Source of the DNA: Hemileia vastatrix
Lineage: Eukaryota > Basidiomycota > Pucciniomycetes > Pucciniales > Zaghouaniaceae
Reading direction: 5' to 3'
NCBI GenBank assembly: GCA_030280995.1
Contig: JASXTE010000012.1
Span: forward strand, 8,717,001-8,781,000
DNA: 64,000 bases
Below are positions 1-10,336 of the stretch, piece after piece. Numbering within the stretch: the stretch's first letter is position 1; every line of letters begins with the position of its first letter. Position numbers and translations under genes: made by a program. A model generated the notes under the pieces. The model made no database searches and had not been told where the DNA came from. It saw only the letters and a program-made list of their open reading frames with translations.

Positions 1-59
1 AATGTATTCTAATTGCATATATTGTATTAAATGACTTATTTCACTTATGTATACATATT

Positions 60-259
60 AGGGGGTATCAAAGCTAAAATTTGTAATTATTTAAAAGGTA
101 TTTCACAACAAAAATGAAAGCCACAAACTTGACATTAATTCTCAGTAAAAAGGTGTTTTGGATGGCACAATATGGCATATTTAAAAAAAATAATCATGGT
201 TGATATGATGGAAAAAAGAGTTATTTTGAAATGGAAGATTTCTAACTTTGATACCCCCT
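60..259. mobile_element. MITE, family 1, copy 1 (200 bp)
   Basis: Terminal inverted repeats start AGGGGGTATCAAAG at the left and end CTTTGATACCCCCT at the right. The interior contains no ORF. A second copy lies in opposite orientation at 53787-53984 and a decayed one at 28786-28935, so this is a dispersed family. Its terminus (five G, then TRTCA) resembles that of the Harbinger element at 14841. No clear target duplication beyond a flanking TA on the left. Confidence 0.8.
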
Positions 260-262
260 GTT

Positions 263-1495
263 GTATACCTTTACTAATTGTCCAAAGGTGTAATAAATGT
301 GTTTAGAATATTTTATATGCTTATTCCACTCATTCCTAGGAATATCAAGGTTGAAAAGCATCATGCACATTGTAATTTAAGTTATACCTTTGTCCCCATG
401 TGAGTCAGGGTGTTTTCCTGGATCCCCCTTTCATTGAGTTGTTTTTCTCCAGCATAAGATTTTTATCTAGAAAATCCTCTCAGGATTTTGGGGGATGGGT
501 CATTCTCCTCATCAGCCTCAAGATTCACATGGTGAAAAAAAGAAAACTTTTAGGCAAGTCATTTTTTGGACCTATGACTACCCCAGGATTTAACTCTGTA
601 GTAACTCCAGTGTCCCTATTTTTTTGAAAAATGGATCCACCATTAATCATAGATTCCAATTATAATTGTACATGAAAAAATATTTATTGAAAGAAAATAT
701 CAGAAGTTAGTATTAGTCAAGTCATTTTAAGTACAAAAATAATTTTATTTAATTGCTTTCAAAAAAATAAATTTGTATATTGTATTTTGTAATTTTTTAT
801 TTTAGTTTATTTTCTCAATTTTTATGCTTTTTATTTTAAGTTTAATTATATCACTATCTAATAGGGGAGAATAATTGATAGCAAGTCTTCAACCTTGAAC
901 CCAAATTCATATCAGGTCAAGCACACATTGAAATTTAGATGAAACAAATAAGAAAAAAGGGTGAATCATAACTGAAATCACCTGATAGAATATTTAACGT
1001 TAAATGAATTTCAAGTGCTAATCAGTTGAAATAAAGTTAAAGACTCAATTTTAAGTAGTTTGAGAAGAGCATAATATTAGTCAGTTGAAAATTATTTTCA
1101 GTGGAATATATTTTACTTTTAATTTATTTTTCTAAGCTTATTCTCTATTAAATAGAAATCCCATAGCTACTCAAAGAAAAAAAATTGAAAGTGAATGTAT
1201 CAATGATATTCAAAAAGCTTCTATTTAATGTCTTCTTTACATTAAATAACTAATTTTGAATTTATTTTTGAAACTATATAAAAAGGAAGGTATTAAAATA
1301 GTTAATTTATATAACTAATAGTATCAAAAATATACCTAAAATCTCTAAAAACTCAAAATAACTTTTATTGAAGAATAAGTATTTAAAATAAGAGCTATAT
1401 TGCACTATCATTAACACCACCACAAAAACATAAAACTACAATACATATATATATATATTTATCTTCTAAAAAAATTTTTATTTACAAAATTCATG
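263..1495. other. AT-rich spacer, no gene seen
   Basis: About 1.2 kb of AT-rich sequence. A short open frame at 400-627 has no recognisable motif and no second copy, so I do not call it. A (TA)n tract lies near 1443-1459, just before the retrotransposon insertion site. Confidence 0.5.
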
Positions 1496-1500
1496 TAAAC

Positions 1501-2672
1501 TGTCAGCCTAAATATCCTTAGGACTGAGTATTTCTTATGCTTAAAATAAGATAGCCTTAACTAGATTAAGCTTATATCTTAAAAATAAGGTTAAAATAAT
1601 AATATATATTATTTTATTATATATATATATAATTATTATTCTATTATATAATTTATAATAGTTTAAATAGCTTATCCATGGCCTAATAATACTTATTAAG
1701 GTGTTAATGGAGTCATAATATACTTATCTTAAGTGATATGAAGTAATTATTGACATACATAAGCTTATATGTATACATAAATCTCATATTCAGTGAAATA
1801 TGCAGTATATTATGTATATTTAGGTATATAAGTGGGTTTTAGCCCCTTAATAGCCTATAACCTTTGTTTTTCTGCTTATTTTAGGTCATATGGACGAAAT
1901 CAGTGGACTCACAATGCCTACAGAAGCATAGACACCTATATCAGGCGCATACACCCAGTTTGGACAACTAAAATTACTTCCTTGGATGGTTATTCACGGA
2001 TTTATGGGTTGGAAAGATGTTTTTAGGTTAATGTGGATGCTTGGGGATGTTATTGGGGGCTTGGAAATTTTATTTGTTTCCTTTATATGCTTTTAGTTTC
2101 ATTAAATCTCTTTTTGATCATTTATTTTACCTGTTTCTTTATGGTATCCACTTTTATCTGGGTTTTCTATTTATGGTATGACTCTGTGTTATTATTAATA
2201 GTGATGGAGGGTCCTTACTGGAGGTCTGGGTGTTGAAACTGCTTGAAGTGGACGCCATGGGGAGGTGATGGGCCCTCACAGTGCTGTAATTGCCGGGGAT
2301 AGCAGTGACATCATCTGGATTGAAGGTCTGTGCACTCCAGTGGATTTGGGTATAAGTAAGGAGGGATTTTGACAGTTTATTATCATCATTCAATTACTAC
2401 ACTTCAAACAAACACTACAATACAATTATTAACATTTATATTATAAAGCCCTTATAAATTGATATTATCTTTATAGAAAGCTATAACTATATTTTATTCT
2501 TCTATTTTCCACCACTAGCACGCATTTAAATCCAAGTATTGTGAGTTTTATTTGAGTATAACTATTCTATTAGTCTTCCCCTGAGGTTTAATCACTAAAT
2601 CATTTATAAATAAGTAGTAGGACCATAAAATAACACTATTATATCATACTTATATACTAGACTATACTGACA
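1501..2672 (+). repeat. 5' LTR of copy 1
   Basis: 1,172 bp, TGTCAGCC...CTGACA. A TATATAAG box near 1825-1832 could serve as promoter. It differs from the 3' LTR at two positions that I found, near 2026 and near 2067. The short open frames inside (1832-2026, 2033-2236) are shared only because the LTR is duplicated and are not treated as genes. Confidence 0.93.
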
Positions 2673-3183
2673 ATTGGGGGTCTTTCCTTATATTTTACTT
2701 ATTATTTAGTATAAGCCTTGGGACGTGACTTTTACCTTAGTACAACTCAAAATTAAGCAAATATTTGGGTCTGCTGCATATTAGTGGGTCATCATAACTC
2801 ATTGATTGCGGAAAAGAACCCTTATAATAATTGTACTAATTTTTTATCATAAAAATTAGATATTTACAGTAGTAACTGTACCCAATATAAACCCAATTTC
2901 ACTTGGTATTTGGACACCAATATAACACCCAATTAAATTGGTATTTGGCTAAAGCTTGGTAAGATAATTATTCACCCTTATAAAGGTCTAGTTAAACTTA
3001 TTATTATATTTTTAACAGATTTTTTCGAATTTTTCTTATATTTTATTTAAATAAATAAAGATATAAATTCAGGGTAAGCTCCATTGCTTTTTTATTAGTA
3101 ATATAATTACTAATATCTTTTGTCTACTAATTCCATAGAGTTTTTTCCTTTTGTAGACGTAAAATATTGTTATTCTGAACAAT
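2673..3183 (+). other. Leader between 5' LTR and gag
   Basis: Begins ATTGGGGGTC directly after the LTR; the homologous position in the nested copy (39377) reads ATTGGGGACC. The conserved TTGGGG start is where a tRNA primer-binding site is expected, but I could not assign the primer tRNA. The rest of the leader is AT-rich and non-coding, with ATG of gag at 3184. Confidence 0.55.
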
Positions 3184-5481
3184 ATGAGTGCTCCCCAGGA
3201 TAGTGTAAGTGAACAGCCTGCTTATAATACCAGGTCTAAAGCTAACAAAAACTTTCCAGGACATCACCATGGAGGGACAACAGTACCCCCAGCCAGAAAG
3301 CATGAGTATAGAGGAAAAGGACGCCCTCTTAAAAAAGATAACTATAAAAAAGACGTCTCCTCCTCTTCAGGATCAACTGTCCCACCTGGCCAAACAGGTT
3401 CTGAAGTTGGAGGAATCAAAATCTCTCATGTTCAAAGAAGTAGAGCAGTTGCAAAACAATTGCAAGGTAGGATTTCAGCAGATGAATCAGGCAATGGCAG
3501 AATTAAAGGGAGGCCAGCCCAGTCAATCAAATCAGCAACCACCTACCCAAGGAGGGTCCACTCACTCCCAGGAGAAAATCCTGGTAGACAAATGGAAATG
3601 GGACTGGTTTCACCAACAGTGGACAAGCCACAGTTGCAACAGGGATCCACCCCCTCATCTGACTTCCTCAGATCACCCTTACAAGGGAAAAAAGCGCCAA
3701 AAATCAGGACTGGCAACCATCCCTTGGTAAGTAACTTACCCTCTCAGATTAGACATAATACTGATAATTACAATATAGGTAATTCTATTGATGTTAAATC
3801 TGTACAAAAAATAGAGGAGGATTTAAGAAATTTAGGTTTTAGAGTAGATACACCTGACTTGTCTTTTGTCCATAATAACAGTACTATATACAATGATAAT
3901 ACAGTTAATCCTCAGTTGCAACCACCTACTAGTGAGATGAGAAGTTCACAGGAGAGTGAGAGAATTGAAAAGGAGGACATGGAATATTTTAACAATAATC
4001 CAACTGTCCATAGAATTGTTTCAGCATTGTGGAATAGAATGACTGATTGTGAGGAACAGACAGTTAAGCTCACTAGTGATACAATTTCATCCTTAAAATT
4101 GAACATTTCTCAATTAGCAACACGTAATAAAGAATTAGAGAAAGAACATTTGTCTCTAACTCTTAAATATGATTCATTGAGTAATAAATATAATAACCTT
4201 TCAAACAAATTTTGTGAGTTAAAAAAATTATATGAAACACACTTATTAAAGACTGAATCAAGAACAAAGTTATCTTTTGCACATACAAATCAAAGTGTCT
4301 CTGAGCTGCTACAAAGATTAACTAAAGTTGAGATTGAAACTGCCAATCTACTAATGAACCAGGATAATCATAAGTATAATCAATATAATAATAATCCTTT
4401 CATTGGCAAAAGTGAATCTCATTCCTTCCCTGTACCACCACAATTAAAACCATCTGGTGGTAGTGTCAAATCTGAAAATATAAGTCACAAATCCATGCAG
4501 GAAGAAATACAAGACCATTTATCAAAAGTGAATGAGTTGTTGAATTTACCTAAGATTAGTGAGATAAAATCCAATCAGAAGAACTGGCCTAAGATAGATC
4601 AGTACCCAACTTATGATGGGGAAGCCAGCTCTGATTGGAAACATTTTATTCAAAGAATTGACAACTTGAAATTCTCATATAAGTTACCAGATGAAGAGAT
4701 AACATCAAAATTAATTTCTTTATTTAAGGATGTTTCTTTATTATGGTTTGAAGCTGTCTTAAGTGAGGGTAGAGACTACTCTTGGGCTGAATGGAAACAA
4801 CTTATTGAAAAACAATTTGGAGGTTCTAAATTCAGGCTTACTCAGCAAAGACTGTATGAGAAGACTAGGTATAATCCGTTGAATGGTGACAAACCTATGG
4901 TATTTTTAATGAATTTAAACAAAATATTAAAAGCCATTGAGCCTCATATGGATTTTAACTTATGGAAAGATAAGATAATATACAAATTACCTATATCTGT
5001 CAGAGACATTGTTGTAGCTAGAACATTAAATGTTACTGAATATTCTGACTTTATTAATATTTGCAATGAAATATTATTAAACCATAAGTATGAATCAAGG
5101 TATTCCACTTATAAGCAAAATGTTGAACCTGTAAAAACTCAGAATTCAAAAACACTTCAGGAGAAGCAGAAAAAACCTACTGCACCTGTAGTACCTAAAA
5201 AGTATGAAACAAATACTTGTTATAAGTGTAACAAACCTTGGGTTAAAGGTCACAAATGTGAGGAAAACATAAATATTTTTGAAAATCAACATGAATCTGA
5301 AAATGAAGTAGAAAAGAGTAATGATTCAAGTGATTATGATAGTAATATCTCATATAGTGATGAAAATGAAGTCTGTATGTTGGAAGATGATTTGTCCATC
5401 TTTTACAATCCAATATTAAATATAGACTCAAATGAATCTTTAATGAATTTTGAGGATGTTAAAATCATTAAGGATATATAA
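3184..5481 (+). CDS. Gag polyprotein of Ty3-type element (intact)
   Basis: 765 codons open from ATG to TAA. The start MSAPQ and a YNTRSK motif near residue 16 resemble Gag N-termini of fungal Ty3 elements. Residues about 300-360 form a predicted coiled coil rich in Leu, Asn and Lys. Residues about 480-640 resemble a retrotransposon Gag capsid-like domain. Near residue 680 lies a nucleocapsid knuckle, CYKCNKPWVKGHKC, in which the usual zinc-ligand His is Val (see findings). The tail is acidic. Between 3269 and 3730 another frame is the conserved one, so residues about 30-180 of this frame may not be the real product. A single TAA separates gag from the following integrase remnant in the same frame. 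Confidence 0.8.
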   Translation: MSAPQDSVSEQPAYNTRSKANKNFPGHHHGGTTVPPARKHEYRGKGRPLKKDNYKKDVSSSSGSTVPPGQTGSEVGGIKISHVQRSRAVAKQLQGRISADESGNGRIKGRPAQSIKSATTYPRRVHSLPGENPGRQMEMGLVSPTVDKPQLQQGSTPSSDFLRSPLQGKKAPKIRTGNHPLVSNLPSQIRHNTDNYNIGNSIDVKSVQKIEEDLRNLGFRVDTPDLSFVHNNSTIYNDNTVNPQLQPPTSEMRSSQESERIEKEDMEYFNNNPTVHRIVSALWNRMTDCEEQTVKLTSDTISSLKLNISQLATRNKELEKEHLSLTLKYDSLSNKYNNLSNKFCELKKLYETHLLKTESRTKLSFAHTNQSVSELLQRLTKVEIETANLLMNQDNHKYNQYNNNPFIGKSESHSFPVPPQLKPSGGSVKSENISHKSMQEEIQDHLSKVNELLNLPKISEIKSNQKNWPKIDQYPTYDGEASSDWKHFIQRIDNLKFSYKLPDEEITSKLISLFKDVSLLWFEAVLSEGRDYSWAEWKQLIEKQFGGSKFRLTQQRLYEKTRYNPLNGDKPMVFLMNLNKILKAIEPHMDFNLWKDKIIYKLPISVRDIVVARTLNVTEYSDFINICNEILLNHKYESRYSTYKQNVEPVKTQNSKTLQEKQKKPTAPVVPKKYETNTCYKCNKPWVKGHKCEENINIFENQHESENEVEKSNDSSDYDSNISYSDENEVCMLEDDLSIFYNPILNIDSNESLMNFEDVKIIKDI
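3269..3730 (+). CDS. Overlapping gag N-terminal ORF in the +1 frame
   Basis: 153 codons in frame 2 inside the frame-1 gag ORF. ATG at 3269 sits in a strong start context (CACCATGG). The product begins MEGQQYPQPESMSIEEKD, is heptad-like in the middle and contains the tryptophan-rich motif DKWKWDWFHQQW near its end. In the diverged copy at 40051-40530 the same frame keeps similar residues (TIEENE, ITIKKS, SKWKWDWYSQ) despite stops, whereas frame 1 is conserved mainly over the first 30 codons. I infer that this frame encodes a real Gag segment, reached by leaky scanning, frameshifting or splicing. It ends at a TGGTAA that also forms a conserved GTAAGT donor-like site. Confidence 0.65.
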   Translation: MEGQQYPQPESMSIEEKDALLKKITIKKTSPPLQDQLSHLAKQVLKLEESKSLMFKEVEQLQNNCKVGFQQMNQAMAELKGGQPSQSNQQPPTQGGSTHSQEKILVDKWKWDWFHQQWTSHSCNRDPPPHLTSSDHPYKGKKRQKSGLATIPW

Positions 5482-6234
5482 GAAGATACTGTGCTTTTGG
5501 TCTTAATTTTAAAGACAAATGACAAATTCACGCATAATTGGGTAACCCTTATCCCAGGTTTAGAATTTGCATATAATAGTACAGTACATTCTGTCACTGG
5601 CAAAAAGCCATTTGAGTTATGGTTGGGTTATGTACCTAATACCCCTGCTAAAACTCTTAATAAGTTACCTAGATTGGATATTCATCCAGGTACTAAATCT
5701 TTTCTTCAGATGCAGGAATTATGCAGAAAACATGCTCAAGAATGTATAAATAAGGCTTTTGAGTATGAAAAGAAAAGATGGGATAAAGCCCATAAAGAAC
5801 AAATGTTCAAAGAGGGTGATGAAGTCCTTATTTCAACGCTACATTTCAATTTAAATGGTAATGTTAAATTGAAGGATCCATTCATTGGACCATTTGTAGT
5901 AAAAAAGATGGTTGGTAATAATGCTGTTGAGGTTATTCTATATGCACCTTATGATAGAAAACATCCAGTATTTCCTATTTCTCTTATAAAACCATACCAT
6001 TCTAATGATACTTCTCTCTTTCCAAGAAGGTCAGGAAGGCATAAACAGCAACCTGAAGAAATAGTGGAAAAAGCAGAAATTGAAAAGATACTTAAAAAGA
6101 GACACCTTACTAAAGAAAAGGGAGTTGAGTATCTATTAATATTTAAAAATAAATCAAGTGAATATGACCAGTGGATTCCAGAAAATGAAGTCTCTGATCT
6201 TAAAAATCTCTTGAAAAAATTTAAATCTAAATAA
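5482..6234 (+). pseudogene. Integrase C-terminal part plus chromodomain-like tail
   Basis: In frame with gag and separated from it by one TAA (5479-5481). There is no ATG near its start; the first in-frame Met is near 5710. It begins within integrase (FTHNWVTLIPGLEFAYNSTV), continues through the GPY/F-type region (DPFIGPFVVKKMVGNN) and ends in a chromodomain-like stretch (EIEKILKKRHL, EYLLIF, DQWIPENEV). The DDE catalytic core is absent. Expression would require stop readthrough from gag or internal initiation. It may simply be the residue of the internal deletion that has stayed open because the element is young. Confidence 0.75.
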
Positions 6235-6334
6235 TACTGTTCATTCAGTATATGTATTATAAAAATTAATTTTTTTATTATTTCATTCCTTAAGATTAAT
6301 TAAAATGTCTTAACATTTTTTTTATTGTTTTTTT

Positions 6335-6347
6335 TGGGGTGAGGGAG
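6335..6347 (+). promoter_or_regulatory. Polypurine tract of copy 1
   Basis: GGGGTGAGGGAG directly abuts the 3' LTR start TGTCAGCC. This is the expected place and composition for the plus-strand primer of an LTR retrotransposon. Confidence 0.75.
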
Positions 6348-7519
6348 TGTCAGCCTAAATATCCTTAGGACTGAGTATTTCTTATGCTTAAAATAAGATA
6401 GCCTTAACTAGATTAAGCTTATATCTTAAAAATAAGGTTAAAATAATAATATATATTATTTTATTATATATATATATAATTATTATTCTATTATATAATT
6501 TATAATAGTTTAAATAGCTTATCCATGGCCTAATAATACTTATTAAGGTGTTAATGGAGTCATAATATACTTATCTTAAGTGATATGAAGTAATTATTGA
6601 CATACATAAGCTTATATGTATACATAAATCTCATATTCAGTGAAATATGCAGTATATTATGTATATTTAGGTATATAAGTGGGTTTTAGCCCCTTAATAG
6701 CCTATAACCTTTGTTTTTCTGCTTATTTTAGGTCATATGGACGAAATCAGTGGACTCACAATGCCTACAGAAGCATAGACACCTATATCAGGCGCATACA
6801 CCCAGTTTGGACAACTAAAATTACTTCCTTGGATGGTTATTCACGGATTTATGGGTTGGAAAGATGTTTTTGGGTTAATGTGGATGCTTGGGGATGTTAT
6901 TGGGGGCTTGGACATTTTATTTGTTTCCTTTATATGCTTTTAGTTTCATTAAATCTCTTTTTGATCATTTATTTTACCTGTTTCTTTATGGTATCCACTT
7001 TTATCTGGGTTTTCTATTTATGGTATGACTCTGTGTTATTATTAATAGTGATGGAGGGTCCTTACTGGAGGTCTGGGTGTTGAAACTGCTTGAAGTGGAC
7101 GCCATGGGGAGGTGATGGGCCCTCACAGTGCTGTAATTGCCGGGGATAGCAGTGACATCATCTGGATTGAAGGTCTGTGCACTCCAGTGGATTTGGGTAT
7201 AAGTAAGGAGGGATTTTGACAGTTTATTATCATCATTCAATTACTACACTTCAAACAAACACTACAATACAATTATTAACATTTATATTATAAAGCCCTT
7301 ATAAATTGATATTATCTTTATAGAAAGCTATAACTATATTTTATTCTTCTATTTTCCACCACTAGCACGCATTTAAATCCAAGTATTGTGAGTTTTATTT
7401 GAGTATAACTATTCTATTAGTCTTCCCCTGAGGTTTAATCACTAAATCATTTATAAATAAGTAGTAGGACCATAAAATAACACTATTATATCATACTTAT
7501 ATACTAGACTATACTGACA
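6348..7519 (+). repeat. 3' LTR of copy 1
   Basis: 1,172 bp, offset by exactly 4,847 bp from the 5' LTR and collinear without gaps. It is followed by the TAAAC target duplication at 7520-7524. Confidence 0.93.
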
Positions 7520-7524
7520 TAAAC

Positions 7525-8456
7525 CCTCTTTATAGGTCATTTAAGTCAATAAGTTCAAAAAAAAAATCAAAAAAACTTCCAAAATAGTCTCTTATCCTTA
7601 AAACAGACTTTTAATTTGTGAAAGTAAATTTCTGAAAATGAGGATTAAAAATAATATAATGGTACTTTTTTTTGTTTGTATAGCAGCTCACAAACTTTTG
7701 AAATAAGGTTTAAGATGAAAACTAGATGCAACACAAGGGGGGAAGTGGCAAACAAACGTTGAGTTAAGTTCACATACTGAATTGAATAAATTCAGTATGT
7801 GAACTGAACCCAATGTCTGGTTGCCATTTTTTTTCCCTGTGCAAGTAATTATACTATGAATCTGATGAAAATAATCATATCTATTACCTTTGTGATAGCA
7901 AGTATAAAATTAGTAGTTAAAGTCACAGGATTATTATGTTTTAAAACACAAATTGAAGAAGCAATATTTTAACAAAAAAGTTGGTATTCTTATTTTCATC
8001 AAAGAGATGTTAGCTATAATCATCTTTTTATTGTTTTGGCTATAAATATTTTAGTTTGGCTAATTTTTTTGCCTCTTAAATTTTAAATTTTATCTTATCT
8101 TATTTATACATATATTGTAATATCTCATTTCCTTTTTAAAAGCTACTCCTTATTCAGAGATTTTTTACAATAAAATAAAATCTAATTCATTAGTTTATTC
8201 AGCTATTAAAGAAACAAGTTATAACTATGAATTTTCACAATAATTTATATCAACCTTTTAACTACTTGAGTTGGAACAAAAACCAACTTGGCATATTTAC
8301 ATGCCAAAAATAAAGTTTTTTAATAGAAAGTAGGCTTAATCAAGCCTTCTTCAATAATAGATTATAAAATTTTTATGCTTATAATTTATTTTATGAATTT
8401 TCAGAATATTATAAATTTTTTGAAATTTTTGAAATTTATCAACTTTATAAATTTAA
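7525..8456. other. Spacer, no gene; contains a foldback element
   Basis: AT-rich sequence without a supported ORF. The only structure I see is the palindrome at 7728-7845, listed separately. Confidence 0.5.
7728..7845. repeat. Foldback (long palindrome) element
   Basis: A perfect 17-bp stem (7767-7783 with 7789-7805) around a 5-nt loop is extended on both sides by an imperfect stem. GTGGCAAAC pairs roughly with GGTTGCCAT, and a G-rich outer arm faces CCCTGTGC. The whole unit can fold into one hairpin of about 55 bp. It is probably a small foldback MITE. Confidence 0.65.
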
Positions 8457-8577
8457 TAGTGGGTATTAATTTTAGAAGATCTTCATATGAATTTAATTGT
8501 GGATAAAGATCCTTATACCCAATTTATCTCCTGAAATTTTTTTTGAAAATAATTGAGTTATTAAACATTTTATGTTG
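8457..8577 (+). repeat. Left inverted repeat of element X
   Basis: Starts TAGTGGGTATTAA. It shares with the reverse complement of 14721-14837 the stretches ATTGTGGATAAA, CTTATACC and AATAATTGAGTTATTA, in the same order and spacing. Confidence 0.65.
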
Positions 8578-9931
8578 TGGTACACATCTCGCTGTAGCAC
8601 AGCTATTGGCTCATTTTGCAGTAAGCACAGAAAATTTGGATTCTCCACACTCAGTTTTTTAGTGAAATATGGATCTATGGACTGCTGAAAAAGAAAATGG
8701 AGATTTAGGAAGCAGTTTCAAATGATGGTACAGGTTTCACCCTAAGATAAGTGTGGCAGCAAATAATTAGGATCCATGGGTATCTGTTGCTGATTAGCTA
8801 TGCTAAGATAATCAAACATGGTGCTAGGAAATATGAGTATGAACAAAAAAGTGTATATGCAGTGCTCAAAGATAGGAAAGTAAAGGTATGACTATAAATA
8901 GGAAATGACTTTAGTAAGTGCTGAGGGTTTCAAAATAAGTAGATACTCTCACAACAAGAGAACAATTCATAGTGAGTATGGAAGGTAGTACATAACTTAC
9001 TACATAATTGGGGATCTCAGAAAACATAGTGTATGTGAGGATAGGTGATGTGTTAGGAGCTAATAGTTGACTTTTATATGAAACTTTAGGCACTATTTGC
9101 TAGAAAAAAAAGACTGATATAAGCATTGTACCTAGAATACTGAGATGACTAGCTTACTGCTTGATATACCTAGACTAGCACTGAACTTGTGCAAGTGAAC
9201 CAGCAGGGAAAGAAAGAATTGGAGAAGAGCACTGATCATATAGGATATATAAAAGAGAAAAAACTCTTTAATAAAGATTATTAGAGAAGAGGCTTAGAAG
9301 AATAGAGTTGATTTGATTTGAGAAACATATACAAATAACAGTATAGTAGAATAGAAATTCAGAAGGAATATTTTATATATTTTATTTTGTGTGCATAACT
9401 GGTGTACATAGCTAGAAGTAGTGCTGTAGAGTTATTTTACTACTAAAGTAAGGATATTATTAGAGATAGATCTTCAAAAGGTTGTGACTTAGGATACTAT
9501 TGCTTACTGAGAATAGATCTAGCCAGTCAGTGAATTACTTGTTTTAAAGTATATTAACCTTCCTTTTGTTTTTCTATAACATCTTACTCTTCCTTCTCTC
9601 AAAAAACTTATAAATTTTTAATCTGTCTTCAAAATATTAGAGCTTCAGGTACTTCTTTTTAATAATTTTAGAAAGGAGATCCAACCAATTTTGGATTTTT
9701 CTATAGCCTAGTATTTTAGAACTCTTTTTCTACAATTGTCAAATTTCACCTCTTATCTAACATTTTTCTACTCAATTTTTTAACCTTATATTGGAAAGCC
9801 TTCTAAATATTCAATCTTCCATACCTTTCTGCACACTCTCACCCTTCTAACATCCTGTTTGCTTCTTCTATCTGTTTTTACCTTACCTCTACAGGTAGGT
9901 AATTTTTTTCCTTTTTACTTTTTTTGTTTGC
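8578..9931. other. Interior of element X, left part; no gene recognised
   Basis: No supported ORF on either strand. From about 9540 to 9905 the plus strand is pyrimidine-rich and resembles the tail region downstream of the transposases at 16400-16800 and 32570-32990, which suggests that a transposase once preceded it. Confidence 0.45.
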
Positions 9932-10336
9932 TAATTATTAATTATTAATTATTAATTATTAATTATTAATTATTAATTATTATTAATTATTAATTATTAA
10001 TTATTAATTATTAATTATTAATTATTAATTATTAATTATTAATAATTAATAATTAATAATTAATAATTAATAATTAATTATTATTAATTATTAATTATTA
10101 ATTATTAATTATTAATTATTAATTATTAATTATTAATTATTAATTATTAATTATTAATTATTAATTATTAATTATTAATTATTAATTATTAATTATTAAT
10201 TATTAATTATTAATTATTAATTATTAATTATTAATTATTAATTATTAATTATTAATTATTAATTATTAATTATTAATTATTAATTATTAATTATTATTTA
10301 TTAATTATTAATTATTAATTATTAATTATTAATTAT
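9932..10336. repeat. Microsatellite (TTAATTA)n with inverted block
   Basis: About 400 bp of a 7-bp repeat, TTAATTA. Near 10037-10080 several units appear in the reverse-complement orientation (AATAATT register) before the original register resumes. The array sits just after a GGTAGGTAA motif, in the spacer of element X. Confidence 0.95.

Larger units (their letters stand above)
1501..7519 (+). mobile_element. Young, internally deleted Ty3-type LTR retrotransposon (copy 1)
   Basis: The element is bounded by two direct 1,172-bp LTRs, each starting TGTCAGCC and ending ATACTGACA, flanked by a perfect 5-bp target duplication TAAAC (1496-1500 and 7520-7524). I see only two substitutions between the LTRs, so the insertion is recent. 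The internal part is just 3,675 bp: gag, then directly the C-terminal part of integrase with a chromodomain-like end. Protease, reverse transcriptase, RNase H and the integrase core are missing. The diverged copy at 33198-49545 still has these domains between the same two points, which places a deletion of roughly 2.6 kb near 5473-5490. The element is therefore non-autonomous. Confidence 0.93.

Noticed and set aside
6679..7083. 134-codon open frame in the 3' LTR of copy 1 (also split at 1832-2236)
   Set aside because: Duplicated only because it lies in the LTR; the 5' LTR version is interrupted by a single substitution, the start is weak, and no motif is present.
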